From Sipunculus nudus (Eukaryota > Annelida > Sipuncula > Golfingiida > Sipunculidae), in contig CM049306.1 in the NCBI GenBank assembly GCA_026874595.1, forward strand, positions 99,749,642 through 99,813,641: DNA of 64,000 bases, in the 5' to 3' direction. The notes below the pieces were generated by a model. The model saw only the letters and a program-made list of their open reading frames with translations. It had not been told where the DNA came from and did no database searches. Positions within the stretch are counted from its first letter, which is position 1; the number at the start of each line of letters is the position of its first letter. Below are positions 30,908 through 42,511 of this stretch, piece after piece. Position numbers and translations under genes: made by a program.

Positions 30908-33900
30908 CTGGAAGGAATGAAATAAGACTATGAAATGCTAATAATTAAAACAAGGCAGTTATATATATATGTAAGAGACCATAAATAGAAATAGAAATTA
31001 TGTTAGAGAAAAATCTTAGTACCTTGCATAATTAAACCATTGATTTCTTCCACTTTAATTTTTTTTCTGTATCTCATATACAAGTTTCCTGGAACAAATC
31101 TTGTGTATATGGTTGTCTTCTACAACATTCCTAACAATGTTTTTATGCAACTCGTGATTTCCATCATTACCAAGGAGAAGAAAACCTTGACAAGCAATTG
31201 ACACAGTCATTAAACAGGTTAGTGATAGCACGAATGGACCTTCCCCAGTGGTTTTAAAATATTTGATCATTAATCAAAGTTGGTTTCATCACTCTGAGTG
31301 CTAAATCACCCAAAACATATCATTATCAACTAAAAACACCTTAAATATCACTTTTCAAAAGTTTAAATGTCCTGCACCACTGGTTTTTATTCAGATAGAG
31401 AAAAAGTTTGGTCAAAATGTCTCACTGAAATAAGACTGTAGTAAAGCTAATAGAATGACTTCCTAAGGCCACTAAGTTTTTTTTTTTATATTTACTTCTG
31501 CCTATAAATCTCCATGCAGTGCATCATTTGATAGATAATTGAATACATTTCTGGATTAACATGCTGATGTACAGATTGAAAAAGCTCACACATATGGGTT
31601 CAGTTAGTCCAATACATGCTTGATAGACTGGCTGTGCAGAACATCTGTAGAATACTTGTAGCTCCTATAATCTGGCTCAGATCTTAATGCAAAATACTTC
31701 AGGGAGGGTACTCTTTTACAGTATCTGTTTCTGTGTTCACAGTCAAATCCAATATCTTCTGCTTTTTTACAGGGCTGGTGTATTTATGATTTACACCAGC
31801 TTCTGTGGCTCAGGGGTAGAGCACAGGACTCAAAAACCAGGCTAATTGAATCTCAACTGAGACGATAAGATTTTTCATGGTTGGCCCCTATCCAGGGTGC
31901 ATGCTCTGCAGGTTTAATGGGAAGGCCGTGCCCGTCAGCCGTGTTTCACTCACAAACCAGTTTTCAGGGTTCCTGGGTGGTATGACCCAGCAATGGGGAT
32001 GAATACATTACCAGCAGGATATAAAAGTGAGAAAGAATGTGATACTGCTCTGTCATGTAGTCCGAAACCAGAATGGAATTCTGTAGATGTACATATACTT
32101 CTAGTTAAGATAGCATTAAAAACAAGGGACCTATGGGTCACGGCGCTCAGCTGTTATATATGATAAAAAATATGATTTAGAAATGAGGCACATGCTGGTT
32201 TTGTGTGGTAATAAGTATAAGCTGTATTATAAGTTGTTGTTTAGCTTATGTATGATTTTGAAGAGAATTGATTTCATTTATTTTATTTAAAAATGTACTA
32301 ATGTACTATTGTCACACAGATTTTGACTTGGCCATATAACTTATAAGCAGAACATATAATATAAGAGTTTAACTATTTATTAAAAAAATTACAAATATTG
32401 TCCAAGATATAATTTTTATTAAAAATAATAAGAGAATCATATGATTTTTAAAATGAAATATAACTGAAATGATTATTAAAATAATATTAAAGAATAAATT
32501 CATGAATGCATTCATGAATACATTTGGAAAGTATTTGCACTGGTATTCATATACTTTCATTTTTACCTGAATTCCCATTCTTTATGCAAGACATTTTATA
32601 ATGGAGTACATATACATATTCGTATTTAAATACAATTGCAAAGTATTCCCAACATGTCTGGTATTTATTCAGTTTTCACCAAACAATGGTGTTGATAATC
32701 CAGAATGTAGAAAATTCACACATTTAAATAATGATCATAAGTACCTGGTTTTATGGCTTTTATTTATATTTAAAAAAAATAAATGAAATAATCATTTTGG
32801 ACTAATTTCACATCAATGTACACACTAGACACAGTAGGAATCTAGATTAATATTATCAACTGCATCTTTGTCTATCATCAATTTCCTTCATATGATCCCT
32901 AATGATTAGAAATGAATAATATGATTTACTTTTTTATTATTAAAATTGAACTGAAAAATGCCATAGGTGACTGCATGGTGTTATTTGGAATATGTGACAT
33001 TCTATCCATCGATACAAGATTCTTATATCATCAGTAACTGCAAGTTAATTCCCGATTATTATAAACTAACAAATTCCTTTTCTATTTTTCTTTAATTTGT
33101 TATTAAAAACCAATAAAAATTGATAAATTTATTGTTTATTGTTATGTTGTTGGTTAAAACTACTAGATGAGTTGGGTTGGACACCTGGATCAACTGTGGC
33201 TGGCCATAAGCTGCCTTGCTGCCCCAGTATATGCCTCGCCTCAAGTGTGCATAATCTGCTGAAAGTTCAACAAGGTCAACATACAGGTGACTCAAGAGTG
33301 GCTGGAGAGAGCCAAGGTCTGACATGGTCTCATAAAAACATTAATAAAAGCTACAATTTTTGGCCAATTTCTTTTAGCTTTCTAAACTAAAAAGCTGAAA
33401 TCCTTATGTGTGCATGATATGAAAATTATATAAACAGAGCTCACATGAAACAAACGTGCCATGGTCACAGTTGGGCAAAATTTAAGGTACTAATTTTATA
33501 TTTATACTAATAACTTATAAAATTTAAAAAATTCAGAACTAATTTTGGGTATTCAATTGAATCTTGATTAAATAATGTTACATCCCTGACAAAAAAACTC
33601 TAGCTTCAGCAAGCCCCTTGTTAAGGGAGCAAATATATTTCTTGATTTTTTACAAAGTGCATTATGTTTGGGCCCATAACTTAAAACAATTACGCAATAC
33701 TGACATCATTTCTGGCATGTGCACAGAGAATGTATAGAAAAACATGTATATTATATATGATTAAAGTCAGATCAGTGGTTTTGATATTAGGCAGTATTGA
33801 AGTGTAACAATGGGTTTTTAATTGAAAAATGAAGTTTTTCATTAATATCTCAAAGGTATTAAGTCCTAGTGACCAAATTCTTGGCATGGTAGGGGATTTT

Positions 33901-36900
33901 GGAGACATCTATTTGTATGCCAAATTTTAGGAACTGAGAGCTTAAGCTGGGGAGCTGAGCTCTTGCAAACTGCATAACACTAGCCTGATGTAAACAATAT
34001 GTTACATGATGCTTGAAAACTTGAATAAAATCTACAGTTTTTGATCAACTGGTTTAAAATTTTTGGTGTTAACAGACAAAATGCTAACAAAAACATGCTG
34101 AGAAAATTAAATCCACAGTACTTACAGGAAAAAAACATGCCATGGTCAAAGTTAGGCAAAATTTAAGGTACCAATTTTTTATTTTTGTTTATATTTTTAA
34201 AAATTTAAAAGATTTTGATCTAATTTTGGGTATAAAATTTAATTTTGATTAATTTAAGTTATATTACTTGAAAAAAAGTCCATAGCTTTAACATGTTTTG
34301 TGTTAAGTGATCAAATATCTTTCCTGATTTTTTACAAAATGCATTATGTTCTGGCCCATAACTTTCTTAAATTATACAATACAGACATAATTTCAGGCAT
34401 GTACATAGGAACTATATAGAGGAATATTTATGGTAAATATGAGGAAAAACAGATGCGTGGTTTTGATATTAGGCAGCCCTGAAGTGTGAAAATAGGTTTT
34501 TAATAAAAAATTTAGGTTTTTCCTTAATTTCTCAAAGGAACAAAGTCGCAAAGACCCAATTTTCGGCTTGGTAGGAGATCTTGGGGACATCTAACACTAT
34601 GCTGAATTTTGGATTCCTAGGTCTTACGGTTTCAAAACGTGCCACATCTACAGACAGACGGACGGACAGACGACGGACAATGGACCACGACTATAGCTCA
34701 GATGACTTATAGTCAGCTGAGCTAAAAATGGAAGCAGTTACCTCCAACAAAAAACTAGAATAGGGGTAGTCGACAAGCTACTTTGTGTATCCGCTGAAAT
34801 CAGAGTAGGATAGGTGAAGTGAGGCATGGATTGAGTGGCAAGGGGAAATAGAGTGAGGTGTGTTGCATATTAGGATGGATGTCTGCAGCTGAAATGTGTA
34901 TGTAGGTGGCACCAAAATTTTAGGCAGATAAGTAAAACCACTGCCAAGATATGAGTGATTTTATCCCAAGGCAGACAAACAGACAGACATTGTGCAAAAA
35001 TGGTTGCAGGTGGCCCCACCAGTTTTGCATATGATAAAGAGCTATGTGAGATCTATACACATGCAAAATTTCAGGAGGATACGTCAAACCAGTCCTGAGA
35101 TATAAGCCTGGATGTCTGCAGCCTGAACATGAATGTAGGTGGCACCATCTGCCATAAAATCGAGAAAGCTATCCAAGATGTATGTACATGCAAAATTTTA
35201 GGCAGTTAAGTCAAACCAGTGCTGAGACATGAGTGATTTTATCCCAAGGCACATGAACAGATGGATGCTGTGCAAAAATGGTTGCAGGTGGCGTCACCAT
35301 TTTTATGTATGTTATAAAGCTATCCAAGGGCTACATTTGTGCAAATTTTTAGCCTGATTGGCCAAACAAGTCCGAAGATATCTAGGTTAATGTGTCAAAA
35401 CAGACAGACAGATGGACGCACTGGAGAGAGGAAAGGTCAGAGGTAAACCCAAAATATTTTGGCACCAGTTCACATGTGACCCGATAATCATGTCAAGTTT
35501 CGGAAAAATATGTACAGTGGTCTCAGAGTTCTATCCCGGAAACGAACACGGCGGCGGCGGCGGCAGTGAACCCCAGACATAGTATCCACAAAACTTTGTT
35601 CTAGTGGATACAAAAAGGATTAACAGCTCATGGCCTCATATGTAACCATAAGCATGAGGAGGATAGGTAGGTTAACAGCTCAGACTTACCTGGTGCAATG
35701 GTGCATACTCTGACGCCAACCGAAGCCAGGTCCCTCGCTATGGGTAGTGTCATGCCCACAATGGCACCTTTGCTGGCTGAATATGCTGCCTGACCTCTCT
35801 GTCCATCATACGCAGCCACGCTGGCCGTGTTGATGATGACACCACGCTGTCCGTCCTCCGTAACATCATTGTGGGCCATCATCTGTGCTGACAGTCTCAG
35901 CACATTAAATGAACCTACTGCATTTACCTAGAAAAAAAATCATCTAAACATTATTTGGTCATCTAAACATTATTTGGTCATATACACATTATTTGGGAAC
36001 TGAACATAATTCGTTCATATAAACATTACTTGGTCATATGATTGTTATTTGGTCATATAAATATTTATGGTCATAAAAACATTACTTTACATTATAATGA
36101 TCATTTGAGCATCATTTTGGAAAAACACTATTAGATATACCTCTTCTATAGAATTTGATAATTTGCAAAAATCTAATTGAGATTCAAATCAAAAGGAATT
36201 GATGATTCTGTAATAGGCTTTATGTTCGCGAGGGTTTTAAATTTGTGATAATAAGGAAGTTTATCACCAAAATGGAATAATTGTGAATAAGACACCCCAT
36301 GAACAAAGGTGACAAGTCCTCTATACAGTATTCTCACATTGATCTCCTGTATATGTTATCCATGCATAAAGCTTCAAAAGTTGAAAGGCAGGAGGTGGAT
36401 GAAAGGCCTATACAGAAAAACACATCTTTTATGTTATCTGTAAATCAAAGATTAATTTTATACATGTAATTGATGTTTAATAGTATCTGTTTTAGTGAAT
36501 GTCCCATCGGTCCTGCTGAAAATGAAAGTGTTTAAATATAAACTATAAAAGTATTTGATAAGGGGGTTCGTGAAAATGGAACCCTGGCAAACAATGAAAA
36601 GTGAAAAATCTGAAAAATTTAACCTTGTGAATATAAGGCCAAGCACATTAATCAAAGTGAATCAAGGAAATATTGGTAATTGGCCATTCACATGCCTACT
36701 GTCAATCACCACTCACATTAATGACTTTAGCAAATTCTGAGAGGTCATGGACGCGGTCTTTCTTTGCGTTGTATGTCATGACAGCTATCCCTATTCCTGC
36801 ACAGTTCACCGCCATGTCTAACTTGCCGTATTTCTCTCTGGCCACCTGCAGAGCTTTCTTCACATCACTCTCAGATGTCACCTGCAGGAATAATTGATAT

Positions 36901-39900
36901 TATCTATAACTGATGTCATACTAGTCATAAATAATAATAGTACTAACATAATACTATGACAGAGACTGACCAATCAGATAACAGCATATAATCAAGTAGC
37001 CAATCAAACAGTTTTCTTCATACCACTCTCTCATGTGACATGCATGGTACACATTTTTAACTAATCAAGGAATGGAATGCCTGTATATAAATATGAAATC
37101 AATCTTAAGTATATACAGACATCTTGGAGAAGAAAATGACAAATCTCTAACAGTGCTGAACGTCTGATTTTGTGTAGTAAAGTTCTGGAGTAAAGTTGGA
37201 GATCATAATAGTATTTTAATATGATAATGAAACCTAATTTACCTACTGAATTATAACGTCTTTTAATATGTATTGCATAATAATTATTAAATTAAAGATA
37301 CTGTGCTACAAAATGATTAATAATTAACTGTATTCACATGATACAAACACACAGACATGAATACTTCAGAGCTCATCATAATAAATAAGTTAGATAATAA
37401 TGTTAAGTAGTTTCTAATGTACTTACATCTGTAGGCACAAAAACTGCATTGTCTCCAAGGTTGCCGGCTACCTCAGCCCCGGGAGAAGATGGAAGGTCAC
37501 AGACTATAACCTTAGCTCCCTGCTGAACAAAACGCTCCACTGTAGCTCTTCCCAGGCCTGAGGCACCTCCTGTCACAACCCCAACCAGACCCTACAATGT
37601 AAAAATGTGCCGGTTATAACCCCCTTTCACAACCCTAACCAGACCCTGCATTCATAATATGTACTGTGTTATAACCTTGCTTTATGACCTGGTGGTTTTA
37701 TGACAATGTGTTTTCCAAACATATGAAGAAGCTTGAATCCCATTGAGGACACCTGCTTATCACCTGCTCAATTATGCACTTTAATACCAGTTTAATACCA
37801 GTCCAAATACAACAGACGTTACTGCAAGTTCAACCACTGGATACACATTCATAGGTTCTGATAGATTGCTCTGCAACAGCCTTTAAAAAAATAATGCTCA
37901 TTTTATCACAGTTAACTACCAAATATGGGCACAACCAAGGCAAGGAGGTCGATTATGATGGTTGAGTGAGACCACCCTGTCAATTATAATACATACAAAG
38001 TATATAGATGTAATGAATAGGTTGGCCATTCAGTGACATTTTTTATATAATTAAAGCTATGGTTATATAAACTGACTATCAAAATGATATTATTTATACA
38101 TTATTTTAATTTTATGACAAAATTTACATTTATAACCATGTATGGTAACAATGTAGTTGTAGTTTAGCCATAATAAAAGTAGTTCGTCATTGTCTTCAGA
38201 TGCCTGAAAAAGCAATTTTCTTGTTTTATCTGCACCTAATTTGCTTTGAAATATTTTGACGGACTCTAGATAAAAGTTTTGGTTCAGAAGTGTCTCTCTA
38301 TATAGATTAGTAATAATCTAAAACTTTTTCCTTTCTGTAACAGATTGTTTTCTTTTCTATGTTGAATACTGTATCAGTTCTTTTTACAGCCATTGATAAT
38401 GCCAATGATCCAGATCACAGCCACTAAAAATTGTACTGGCCAATCTGTCACTGATATGATAATATCAGGACTTATGCAGGTCTTGTCAGGTCTCTATTAT
38501 ATACATTATTGCTTATCTGAGCAAAAATCAATGCTGGTATGGCCCCAAGAGGTGTAATCAAAGGTCACAGTTTTTGCATATTAGCAAATCCACATTATTT
38601 TAATTTCAAATAGTCCCTCTATTCTTCTAGATTACCAGATCTTTCAAGAAGTTAATGATCAGGTCAACCAACTGGAGCCAAAGCATTGGCAAGTGGCAGG
38701 GGGCATTGTACATGTAAAAATAAACAAAACAAAGTGAAATATTAAAAAAAAAAACTTATAAAAAAATTTTATTTGCTTAGTCAATGGATTTATTTATTAA
38801 CCTTTTTAAAAGTCCTGTTTCAGTTTGTGGTTGATATGGTTATAATTTCTAGTATACAGATCGCGCCTATCGCCACCCCCTGCAGCTTCTGAAATTGTCA
38901 CTTACACTGAGCTGGGAAACATTTAAAACCATGTGGTTTAAATTATGTGATCTTTTAGCAGCCGTTAATATCATAAATTGAACACCAAGGGAAAAGAAAT
39001 ATCTGATCTGCCTGTATGTCCATCGGACAAGTGGAAAAACCATTTATAGATTACTCTGATGTAAAATGTTCTTACTTCTTACTTACTTTTTCAGTGACTT
39101 GTTACGTGGTTTTAGATAGATATTGCTGTTTACAGTTTAAATCTAATTCTATTTGGACATTCCTGCGGAATTGCAACAAACTTGTTTACATAATTACCAT
39201 CACAGAGGTAGCTGAAATATAAGATGTTTAAATCTGTGTGTTTATAGTATATCACTACTTTATTTAACTGACTTTAATTACCGGTATTAGTACACAGTAT
39301 AAACAATTCAGGTAGCCCTATATACTTATATAAAATATGAACCAATTGCAGAGTACAAAGCTTGCAAGAATGTAGAAATAAAAAGTAAAACAATAAAAAA
39401 AATTCTCATTTTCTGTATCTGTATTTGTATCAGTATATTACTCAGGTCTATTTTCACATATGAATAATAAAATACTGTACTCAATATAATATTTATTTTG
39501 ACTATATTATTGTTATTATACTATAGCCTTAGGCCGTTTAGTATACTATTAAAGCGACCTAATGGTGTACCTTTTCTATATAATTTCATTGATGTACATC
39601 TAGCTGACTTCCTCTGCATACGTATCAATGAACTCTGTTTAATTCCTGTTGAGAAATATTCTTATAATGCCTCTTCGATGGATATATGAGGTTGTTTTTC
39701 ACAAACTGTATGTAAACACGTACAGCAATGTTGACAAACACAAAACTGTAACCTATCAGGTAGTTGTTTGCATATGTGCAGAAGTTGAAAGCTACTGCTA
39801 TGTCACTAGTTGCCAAATGCCCTTTGCGAAACTGTAGTCCTTTTAACTTGCCGCTAAATGTCCTTGCAGAATGAACGCGTTTGGATTAGTTTCATGGGAT

Positions 39901-40239
39901 CCCCACATGTTATAAACATGTGAATATAAATTAATAAACAAAACAAACAACAGGCTGTGTGTGATGGGATCAGCTTTTTTTCTGGCACATTTTTATAAAC
40001 AGTTACAAGAATTATCTTAAATTAATTGACATCAGATATCAGAATAGGTCCATTTAAGGATTAACAGTTAATTGAGTTAAGGCCATACTCCCATAGCACA
40101 TATACACTCTTTCTCTCAGAGTCAGACTATTGAAAAGTAAGTTCTACTGTGATATCAGTAAAACCCATCATAATTCTCATGACAATGAATAACGTGAATC
40201 TGAACTGACACTTACACTCAGTTTACCAATCACAGACAT
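30717..40239 (-). CDS. HSD17B10: HSD17B10, 3-hydroxyacyl-CoA dehydrogenase type 2 / MRPP2 (spliced, complete)
   Basis: Whole coding span on the minus strand. This short-chain dehydrogenase/reductase uses NAD to oxidise 2-methyl-3-hydroxyacyl-CoA (isoleucine breakdown) and hydroxysteroids in mitochondria. In animals it is also a subunit of protein-only mitochondrial RNase P. Exons join in frame: 40239-40216, 37591-37427, 36881-36717, 35927-35690 and 30907-30717. The product is 260 aa; the human protein is 261. Seen directly: the NAD-binding TGGASGLG at 15-22, Asp-40 after the second strand, NCAG at 89-92, catalytic Ser-154, Tyr-167 and Lys-171 (YSASK), and the C-terminal [10 protein letters not shown]. 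All key residues are present and splice sites are GT-AG. No long cleavable targeting peptide is visible; the N-terminus is short, as in the family. It is transcribed convergently toward ERGIC1. Confidence 0.97.
31774..32060 (+). mobile_element. tRNA-derived SINE (probable)
   Basis: A 9-bp hairpin (GCTGGTGTA/TACACCAGC) at 31774-31800 is followed by a tRNA-like head. This has an A-box-like TGGCTCAGGGGTAGAGC (31806-31822) and a degraded B-box-like 'ttgaatctc' about 30 bases later, then 'gagacgataagatttttc'. The head does not fold as a functional tRNA, since the T arm and acceptor pairing are lost. I read it as a SINE rather than a tRNA gene. The 3' end is uncertain. Confidence 0.6.
32123..34727 (-). 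mobile_element. Family A repeat, copy 2
   Basis: Reverse orientation. Its right-end signature 'caagggacctatgggtcacg' is at 32123 and its left-end hairpin 'ctcagatgacttatagtcag' at 34696-34719. The interior shares long stretches with copy 4 at 52075-54421, for example 33140-33320 against 53230-53400. No open frame of note. It is sense-oriented in HSD17B10 pre-mRNA. Confidence 0.8.
34755..35609 (-). mobile_element. Family B Helitron-like repeat, copy 2
   Basis: Reverse orientation. It begins on this strand with CTAG plus the hairpin 'gtagtcgacaagctac' and ends with the 'gtatccac...gtggatac' hairpin after a cggcggcggcggc run (about 35550-35565). Internal units carry 'ggtggcaccat' or 'aggtggc', decayed forms of the GGTGGCGCCACC palindrome. 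More diverged and shorter than copy 1. Confidence 0.7.
35690..35927 (-). CDS. HSD17B10: HSD17B10 coding exon 4 (catalytic)
   Basis: 238 nt; minus-strand acceptor ttttctag, donor gtaagt. It encodes [17 protein letters not shown] through [31 protein letters not shown] and [17 protein letters not shown]. It contains catalytic Ser-154, Tyr-167 and Lys-171. Confidence 0.97.
35928..36716 (-). other. HSD17B10 intron 3
   Basis: About 790 bp. The part at 35937-36110 has degenerate short repeats of 'atttggtcatataaacatt'. Nothing else recognised. Confidence 0.75.
36717..36881 (-). CDS. HSD17B10: HSD17B10 coding exon 3
   Basis: 165 nt, phase 0 both ends; acceptor ttcctgcag, donor gtgagt. It encodes [19 protein letters not shown], then [19 protein letters not shown] and an exon end of FAKVIN. 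It contains the structural NCAG motif of the SDR fold. Confidence 0.97.
36882..37426 (-). other. HSD17B10 intron 2
   Basis: 545 bp of AT-rich sequence with nothing recognisable. Confidence 0.75.
37427..37591 (-). CDS. HSD17B10: HSD17B10 coding exon 2 (NAD-binding)
   Basis: 165 nt, phase 0 both ends; acceptor cattgtag, donor gtaagt. It encodes [20 protein letters not shown], then the KVIVCDLP strand with the NAD-selecting Asp, ending VFVPTD. Confidence 0.97.
37592..40215 (-). other. HSD17B10 intron 1
   Basis: About 2.6 kb of AT-rich sequence. I recognised no repeat family or gene. A partial direct duplication ('caaccctaaccagaccctgca') of the adjoining exon-2 boundary is seen at 37628-37650. 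Confidence 0.65.
40216..40239 (-). CDS. HSD17B10: HSD17B10 coding exon 1
   Basis: Eight codons, MSVIGKLS, then donor gtaagt, joined in phase 0 to GLVGVVTGG. The ATG at 40239-40237 is the only one giving a family-like N-terminus. Confidence 0.9.
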
Positions 40240-40505
40240 GCTGACAGTTTGGTGGTTTCAGCAATCCTACTCTACCAGCTCCCTTGTCATCACAGAGGCT
40301 GTACTTCAGCACATGGGCAAGGTGAAAGCAACCTTTTACCAGGGACTTTGAACCAATCAGAACGCATCATCGCGATTTATTTACTCCGTGACTACAATAT
40401 GTCAGCGCCCATGTTGTTGCCTTGGATTTCTTCATTCATTGCTCAAGACCTTTTGTCATCTTATCATCTTTAATGTCCATTGACAACGACCGTACAGCGT
40501 GAGGT
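40240..40505. promoter_or_regulatory. Likely HSD17B10 promoter; possibly bidirectional
   Basis: Upstream of the HSD17B10 start and locally richer in CpG (catcgcg, ctccgtg, cagcgccc, cgaccgtacagcgtgag). A plus-strand donor-like 'gtgag|gtataa' at about 40500 could end a non-coding first exon of ATXN10. That link is inference only. Confidence 0.4.
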
Positions 40506-40602
40506 ATAATATAATTCTATAATGAGCACTAGAATAATTCATTAATTTGTCATTGTTTCTGCTATATATATGAGAAAACGTAAATTTATTCTTTTATCGC
40601 CC

Positions 40603-41945
40603 ACCATGTTCGGGTCCACCTAAACACCCAAAACACCGGTGTTTTTGTGATGGGTTCATAACTGAAATGAGATTTCAGTTATGGGGATCCTCTTATGGAA
40701 AAGCGTAGCAGGGGTATATTGGGATATTTGCAAAATAAACAGAGAAAATGGCGGCAATTTAGCAAATTTCTTACCAATAATGGCTAATAAACTGTTCTGG
40801 AGTAAAAATAAATTATGTAGAAGTGCCCTTATAAGGAAATTGTTAAGATTTCAACTCCTGTGGTTTTTTTTAGCCTGCCATGCGGTCATGTTTATCTTTT
40901 GTCACATGACCCTGTCCTTGACCTTATTGATATGAGAAAAGTTGTCCTCTGATTATTGTTCCCAATAAATTATAGTAAATATTGTTTCCATAACTTCCAT
41001 AGGCAAATTTGTTAAAACCTTAAATGATATAGCCATAAACTTATAAAGGACTTATTGAAGCCATATATTATCATTTACTCATAAGTATTATTCATGAAAT
41101 AAGATTTTTTAAAATAGATTTATTAGCAATAAATTACTCTGGTACACCAGAGGTCAGGTCACAGGTCAGGTCATGGGTGACCAGAGTTCATGCCTCAGCA
41201 ACATGGCTGTGTCAGTGATGGTCTTCTGCTCTTCTCTTCATGATAAAATGCTGTTATATCATATATAACATAAACAGGAGACTCCACATGTATGGAAACT
41301 GATATATAAAGGATATATAGGTAGAGTGAACATAGTTTAAGCTACATCTTATTCTTAATTACTCTTTTATTCTTTCCTTCTGATACATCAGAAGGACCGC
41401 TACGATATTTCGTAAGAACATACTCAAGGCTGAGTATGGAGCCCGGGTCACCTGGTGTGTAATTCTCAGCCTTGCACCAAGGCAACGGTGTTTTGGGTAC
41501 GTGTGACGAAACACCACGAAACACCCTTTTAAATTAGAATTTGAAGCAAAACACTTGTATCAGTTGATAAATCATCATCTGTTGAATTATGTTAATGCAG
41601 CATTTGTGCCACTATTCTGTAAAATTAAAGAAAGCAATAGTGTTTTGTACAACTGACAAGTGTGCTGCTTGATTGCGACTTGCGCCACTAGGGGGCAGGG
41701 ACATAGCTGGCATAAACGGCTGCCGTGGGCGCCGGTGAATGGACCACGGCACGAACCACTCGTTTTTATCTTTATGACATGAATTTATGAAACAATATTG
41801 CAGAGATATATTCATCGGATGATTATTTATCGATTGGTGTTACGTTTTTGGTTCAGGTTTGAAGTGAAATGGGTGTTTTGTGGTGTTTCGTCACAGATAC
41901 CCAAAACACCCGTGTTTTGGGCGTTTAGGGGGACCGCCATGTTCA
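40603..41945. mobile_element. TIR element with a second inverted repeat nested inside
   Basis: The left end (40603-40645, 'cacctaaacacccaaaacac') is matched in reverse complement by the right end (about 41900-41945, 'gtgttttgggcgtttagggg'). Inside it, a separate 40-bp inverted repeat with about three mismatches lies at 41487-41526 and 41871-41910. That inner pair encloses about 345 bp. No transposase frame. It is probably one or two nested MITE-type DNA transposons. Confidence 0.6.
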
Positions 41946-42511
41946 CAATGTCATTGTCACAGGGTTAGTTGGTTCCACTAGCTGTTGTTGTGGGCACATG
42001 ATTTTTTTTAAGGAAAATTGTATTTTCAAGGCAGCTGTTGCTAAACCCATACTTCAATAACCCAAAAAGAAATAGAGCTATACTACTAATAATTAATCAA
42101 ATGGATTCCCTTAAACTAGCCATGACAACATGACACTCAGGCCTTCAGAAATAAAATGATAGGGGCCTGCAGTCCAAGAAAAATTGATGTTTGGGGTGGC
42201 AGGCTGCCACTACCCTAAAACATGATAAAATAATAAGCAGTGGTTTTGCTATATGCTTTTAAAATTGATAACATGTCATTTCACATTTGTGAGGTTATTG
42301 TTCTTAAAGAATACCAGTATCAACATGTTGCTTTGCTGGCAGCATTATTCCAGCTATATTTAAGACAACCTTTTAAATTATACGAAGCATTGTAATTTGA
42401 ATCCAATTTAATGTTTCAGCTGTAATAAAATACACGTAAAATAATTTTGTTTGTAATTTGGTTCCCTAACAGGTTATATGACAGTGCTTTTATTTAACTG
42501 GTAATTTTTTG
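41946..42511. other. Intergenic DNA
   Basis: AT-rich with nothing recognisable. Confidence 0.6.

Larger units (their letters stand above)
30908..35689 (-). other. HSD17B10 intron 4, mostly repeats
   Basis: About 4.8 kb. It holds a tRNA-like SINE at 31774-32060, a family A repeat (32123-34727) and a family B repeat (34755-35609), both in reverse orientation and nearly abutting. No other exon seen. Confidence 0.8.

Noticed and set aside
31798-31870. Possible functional tRNA gene
   Set aside because: The A box is recognisable, but the B box and acceptor and T-arm pairing are degraded and no anticodon arm is credible. A SINE head fits better.
36555-36897. Plus-strand open frames overlapping 36717-36881
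   Set aside because: They are shadows of HSD17B10 exon 3, which is coding on the minus strand.
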